A stretch of DNA of 45,417 nucleotides from a virus, in the IMG/VR virus record IMGVR_UViG_3300046167_000102, positions 1 to 45,417 of that record; one strand, given 5' to 3'. The position numbers were made by a program, and so were the translations under genes. This document shows positions 44,114 to 45,417 of the stretch, in pieces. The first letter of the stretch is position 1. Every line of letters starts with the position of its first letter. The notes under the pieces were generated by a model. That model had not been told where the DNA came from. It searched no databases and saw nothing but the letters and a program-made list of their open reading frames with translations.

Positions 44114-44199
44114 ACTGCACCTCCATTTATTAAATACAATATCCAGATACAAGTTATCATACCCAGTATTGCTACCTTCATTAGTATATCATGTGTCAT
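44110..44199 (-). CDS. Membrane peptide, 29 aa
   Basis: ATG at 44199 shares ATGA with the upstream gene's stop, and its own stop overlaps the next start. The peptide MTHDILMKV is followed by a hydrophobic span AILGMITCIWILYLI and NGGAV. Without it there would be an 80-base hole between packed genes. It may be a small membrane regulator. Confidence 0.45.
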   Translation of the reverse strand: MTHDILMKVAILGMITCIWILYLINGGAV

Positions 44200-44411
44200 C
44201 TTACTTCCTCCTCTACTAATTCCTTTACCATATTAATATCTAACAAATCATATTTCCTGTTAGAGTTCTTTTCTAATACGTACTTAGCGTTCTCTAAACC
44301 CATAGGCTCATTGACCCATACGTTTAGAAACCTTACACTCATTTCAAGTTTGTCAAGTGTGTGAAGTACACATTCTTTTTCATATTCATATTCTCTGTAT
44401 AGTTTACTCAT
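44196..44411 (-). CDS. Small protein, 71 aa
   Basis: Start ATG 44411 (MSKLYREYEYEKECV) with GGAGG nine bases upstream. Helical and charged, with a pattern LDKLEMSVRFLNVWVNEPMG and an acidic end. Overlaps the upstream gene by 8 bases. No family recognised. Confidence 0.55.
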   Translation of the reverse strand: MSKLYREYEYEKECVLHTLDKLEMSVRFLNVWVNEPMGLENAKYVLEKNSNRKYDLLDINMVKELVEEEVR

Positions 44412-44577
44412 AATATAATTCCTCCCTTTCAATGTTAGTTATTTCATCATCTCTTAGTTCTATGTTGTGGTCTTCTCTAAAAGTTTCTTTTACCCACTCA
44501 ATATAGTCTTCTTCTGTTTCACATTCTCTGCCCATATCAAACACAGAATATGTTATTGTGCTACTCCAAGTTTTCAT
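44404..44577 (-). CDS. Small acidic protein, 57 aa
   Basis: Start ATG 44577 (MKTWSSTITYSVFDMGRECE), preceded by GGAGGG. The remainder is Glu/Asp-rich (CETEEDYIEWVKETF). No family recognised. It is translated after the 54-residue gene with a 4-base gap. Confidence 0.55.
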   Translation of the reverse strand: MKTWSSTITYSVFDMGRECETEEDYIEWVKETFREDHNIELRDDEITNIEREELYYE

Positions 44578-44581
44578 ATCT

Positions 44582-44746
44582 TTATCCCTCCATTTCAAAG
44601 TTATCTAAATCTATTTCAGCTAATCTCTCAGCTTCCTTTTCTATATACCCAACATCATCTGTAGTCTTACCTACTTCTTCATAATACTTTTCGTATAGTT
44701 CCTCATACAGTTTATCAGCGTATGTTTCTGTTATTATATTACTCAT
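44582..44746 (-). CDS. Small acidic helical protein, 54 aa
   Basis: An ATG at 44746 with GAGAGGG upstream opens 54 residues (MSNIITETYADKLYEELYEK, ending LDNFEMEG), almost entirely helical and rich in Glu and Tyr. No span. Too short for most gene finders, but spacing and ribosome site fit the cluster. Confidence 0.55.
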   Translation of the reverse strand: MSNIITETYADKLYEELYEKYYEEVGKTTDDVGYIEKEAERLAEIDLDNFEMEG

Positions 44747-44748
44747 TC

Positions 44749-44832
44749 TTAGTCCCTCTCATTTAAGTAGTAGCCAACCATTAGCCCTACAATTATATAA
44801 ATTATCACAGTTGTTATTGTTATGTCAAACAT
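44749..44832 (-). CDS. Membrane peptide, 27 aa
   Basis: ATG at 44832 preceded by AGGAGG at 9 bases gives a 27-residue peptide: MFDITI, then a span TTVIIYIIVGLMVGYYL and NERD. It sits exactly in the gap between its neighbours, with the stop 2 bases from the next start. Probably made; role unknown. Confidence 0.5.
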   Translation of the reverse strand: MFDITITTVIIYIIVGLMVGYYLNERD

Positions 44833-44987
44833 TCTTTTAACCTCCTAATTGCTATAGGTTTGTCAAGCTGTATCTTATTAGGCTCAACAACTACCCATGT
44901 ACTACACCATTTCCTGTTCTGTTTCGCTACGCTGTAAGCCTTATGTGATATAGTGCTGTATTCGTATATGTCTCTGTATCTTTTCAT
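44820..44987 (-). CDS. Small basic protein, 55 aa
   Basis: Start ATG 44987 (MKRYRDIYEYSTISHKAYSV) is preferred over an earlier ATG because it avoids overlap with the upstream gene and has GGAGGA upstream. Contains WCSTWVVVEPNKIQLDKP, a strand-rich core. No family recognised. Confidence 0.55.
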   Translation of the reverse strand: MKRYRDIYEYSTISHKAYSVAKQNRKWCSTWVVVEPNKIQLDKPIAIRRLKECLT

Positions 44988-44992
44988 TTCAT

Positions 44993-45187
44993 TTATAGTT
45001 CCTCCCAACATCTTGTATCATAAGATATTTCAGTGTTTGTAATTTCCCATAGCAATCTTTTACCAGACTGATAATGTCCTGCTATCTCATTATCATCACA
45101 ATCTTCTTCATCATAATCATACTCATCAAAATGATTATCAGGTAGTTCCCATATAGTTTCTACTGTTTCTATTACTTTAATTTTCAT
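44993..45187 (-). CDS. Small acidic protein, 64 aa
   Basis: Start ATG 45187 (MKIKVIETVETIWELPDNHF) follows AGGAGG. A very acidic middle (DEYDYDEEDCDDNE) then GHYQSGKRLLWEI, reminiscent of small acidic phage proteins that mimic DNA or bind host factors; that is only an analogy. Confidence 0.55.
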   Translation of the reverse strand: MKIKVIETVETIWELPDNHFDEYDYDEEDCDDNEIAGHYQSGKRLLWEITNTEISYDTRCWEEL

Positions 45188-45338
45188 ATATCCTCCTATC
45201 GGTATTGTCATACTCTAATTCAGTTACGTATGAATATGATTTTAAAAATTCTATCTTTGATAAGATGTAAAAGTCATACATCTTTTCTTTATCATCTATA
45301 AAATCTACATCTTTAAATATTATTTCTAGTTGTTTCAT
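45177..45338 (-). CDS. Small protein, 53 aa
   Basis: ATG at 45338 with GGAGG upstream (in bases 45345-45352 on the minus strand) opens 53 residues (MKQLEIIFKDVDFID, then YILSKIEFLKSYSY, TDRRIYEN). It overlaps the next gene's start by 11 bases. Soluble, mixed. No family recognised. Confidence 0.55.
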   Translation of the reverse strand: MKQLEIIFKDVDFIDDKEKMYDFYILSKIEFLKSYSYVTELEYDNTDRRIYEN

Positions 45339-45360
45339 TCTTTATCTATCCTCCTTATTG

Positions 45361-45417
45361 TTATCTTGTTTCATATAAATTACCTCTCCAATTAATACCG
45401 TATCCCTCTCTGTCCAT
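45361..45417 (-). CDS. C-terminal end of a gene at the right edge (partial)
   Basis: A frame enters from the right edge and ends with TAA at 45361, encoding DREGYGINWRGNLYETR with an ATG exactly at the edge (45415-45417). It is probably the end of a longer early gene. GGAGG follows before the next gene. Confidence 0.4.
   Translation of the reverse strand: MDREGYGINWRGNLYETR

Noticed and set aside
1-45417. Circular or terminally redundant genome
   Set aside because: I see no shared sequence at the two ends, and joining them does not extend either edge frame sensibly.
1-45417. CRISPR array, insertion sequence, integrase or tRNA genes
   Set aside because: No spaced direct repeats, no transposase or integrase motifs and no tRNA structure were found.

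Overview
The window looks like most of the genome of an AT-rich (about one third G+C), lytic, short-tailed (podovirus-type) marine bacteriophage. The evidence is a T7-like replication set (family A DNA polymerase, fused primase-helicase, gp2.5-type SSB, endonuclease I), a podovirus-style head, adaptor, nozzle and internal-virion-protein module, and small-protein families that I associate with marine phages of SAR11, OM43 and similar hosts. There is no integrase, no repressor, no tRNA and no phage RNA polymerase that I can recognise, so transcription is probably by host RNA polymerase. The host cannot be named from the sequence beyond a Gram-negative, because genes for outer-membrane proteins are present.

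Layout. Positions 1-31925 are all on the plus strand: terminase (37-1921), portal and a gene overlapping it (1927-4156), small head genes and scaffold (4158-5960), major capsid protein (5985-6959) followed by a cUUCGg terminator, adaptor and nozzle (7288-9659), two large fibres (9666-14588), small tail genes (14639-15541), and a block of very large internal virion proteins ending in a lysozyme domain (15565-26291). A run of small membrane proteins (26291-27215) leads into the most unusual part. Positions 31909-45417 are all on the minus strand: nrdB, a zinc-ribbon gene, nrdA, nucleases, DNA polymerase, primase-helicase, SSB, then about 18 tiny, tightly packed, presumably early genes with strong GGAGG ribosome binding sites, several of them single-membrane-span peptides of 27-32 residues. 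The two transcription units converge and overlap by 17 bases near 31.92 kb.

The exceptional module is at 27117-31925. It holds, in one chain of overlapping genes, a CsgF homologue, a CsgG lipoprotein (the curli or type VIII secretion pore), a secreted curlin-repeat protein, a secreted FecR-domain protein whose last residues also look like curlin repeats, and a CHASE2 membrane-sensor adenylate cyclase. I infer that the phage builds an outer-membrane curli-type pore that exports or displays an amyloid-like protein, combined with an envelope-sensing cAMP enzyme. No stand-alone endolysin or recognisable spanin is visible, so the pore may also take part in cell exit or envelope disruption.

The sequence carries several single-base indels that break otherwise well-conserved genes (near 7372, 7473, 7515, 9222, 11459, 39500, and probably 42256 and 43829). 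Most are best explained as uncorrected sequencing errors. I give the rejoined gene coordinates in those cases. The window begins and ends inside or at the edge of open frames, and no terminal repeat is seen, so genome completeness cannot be judged.
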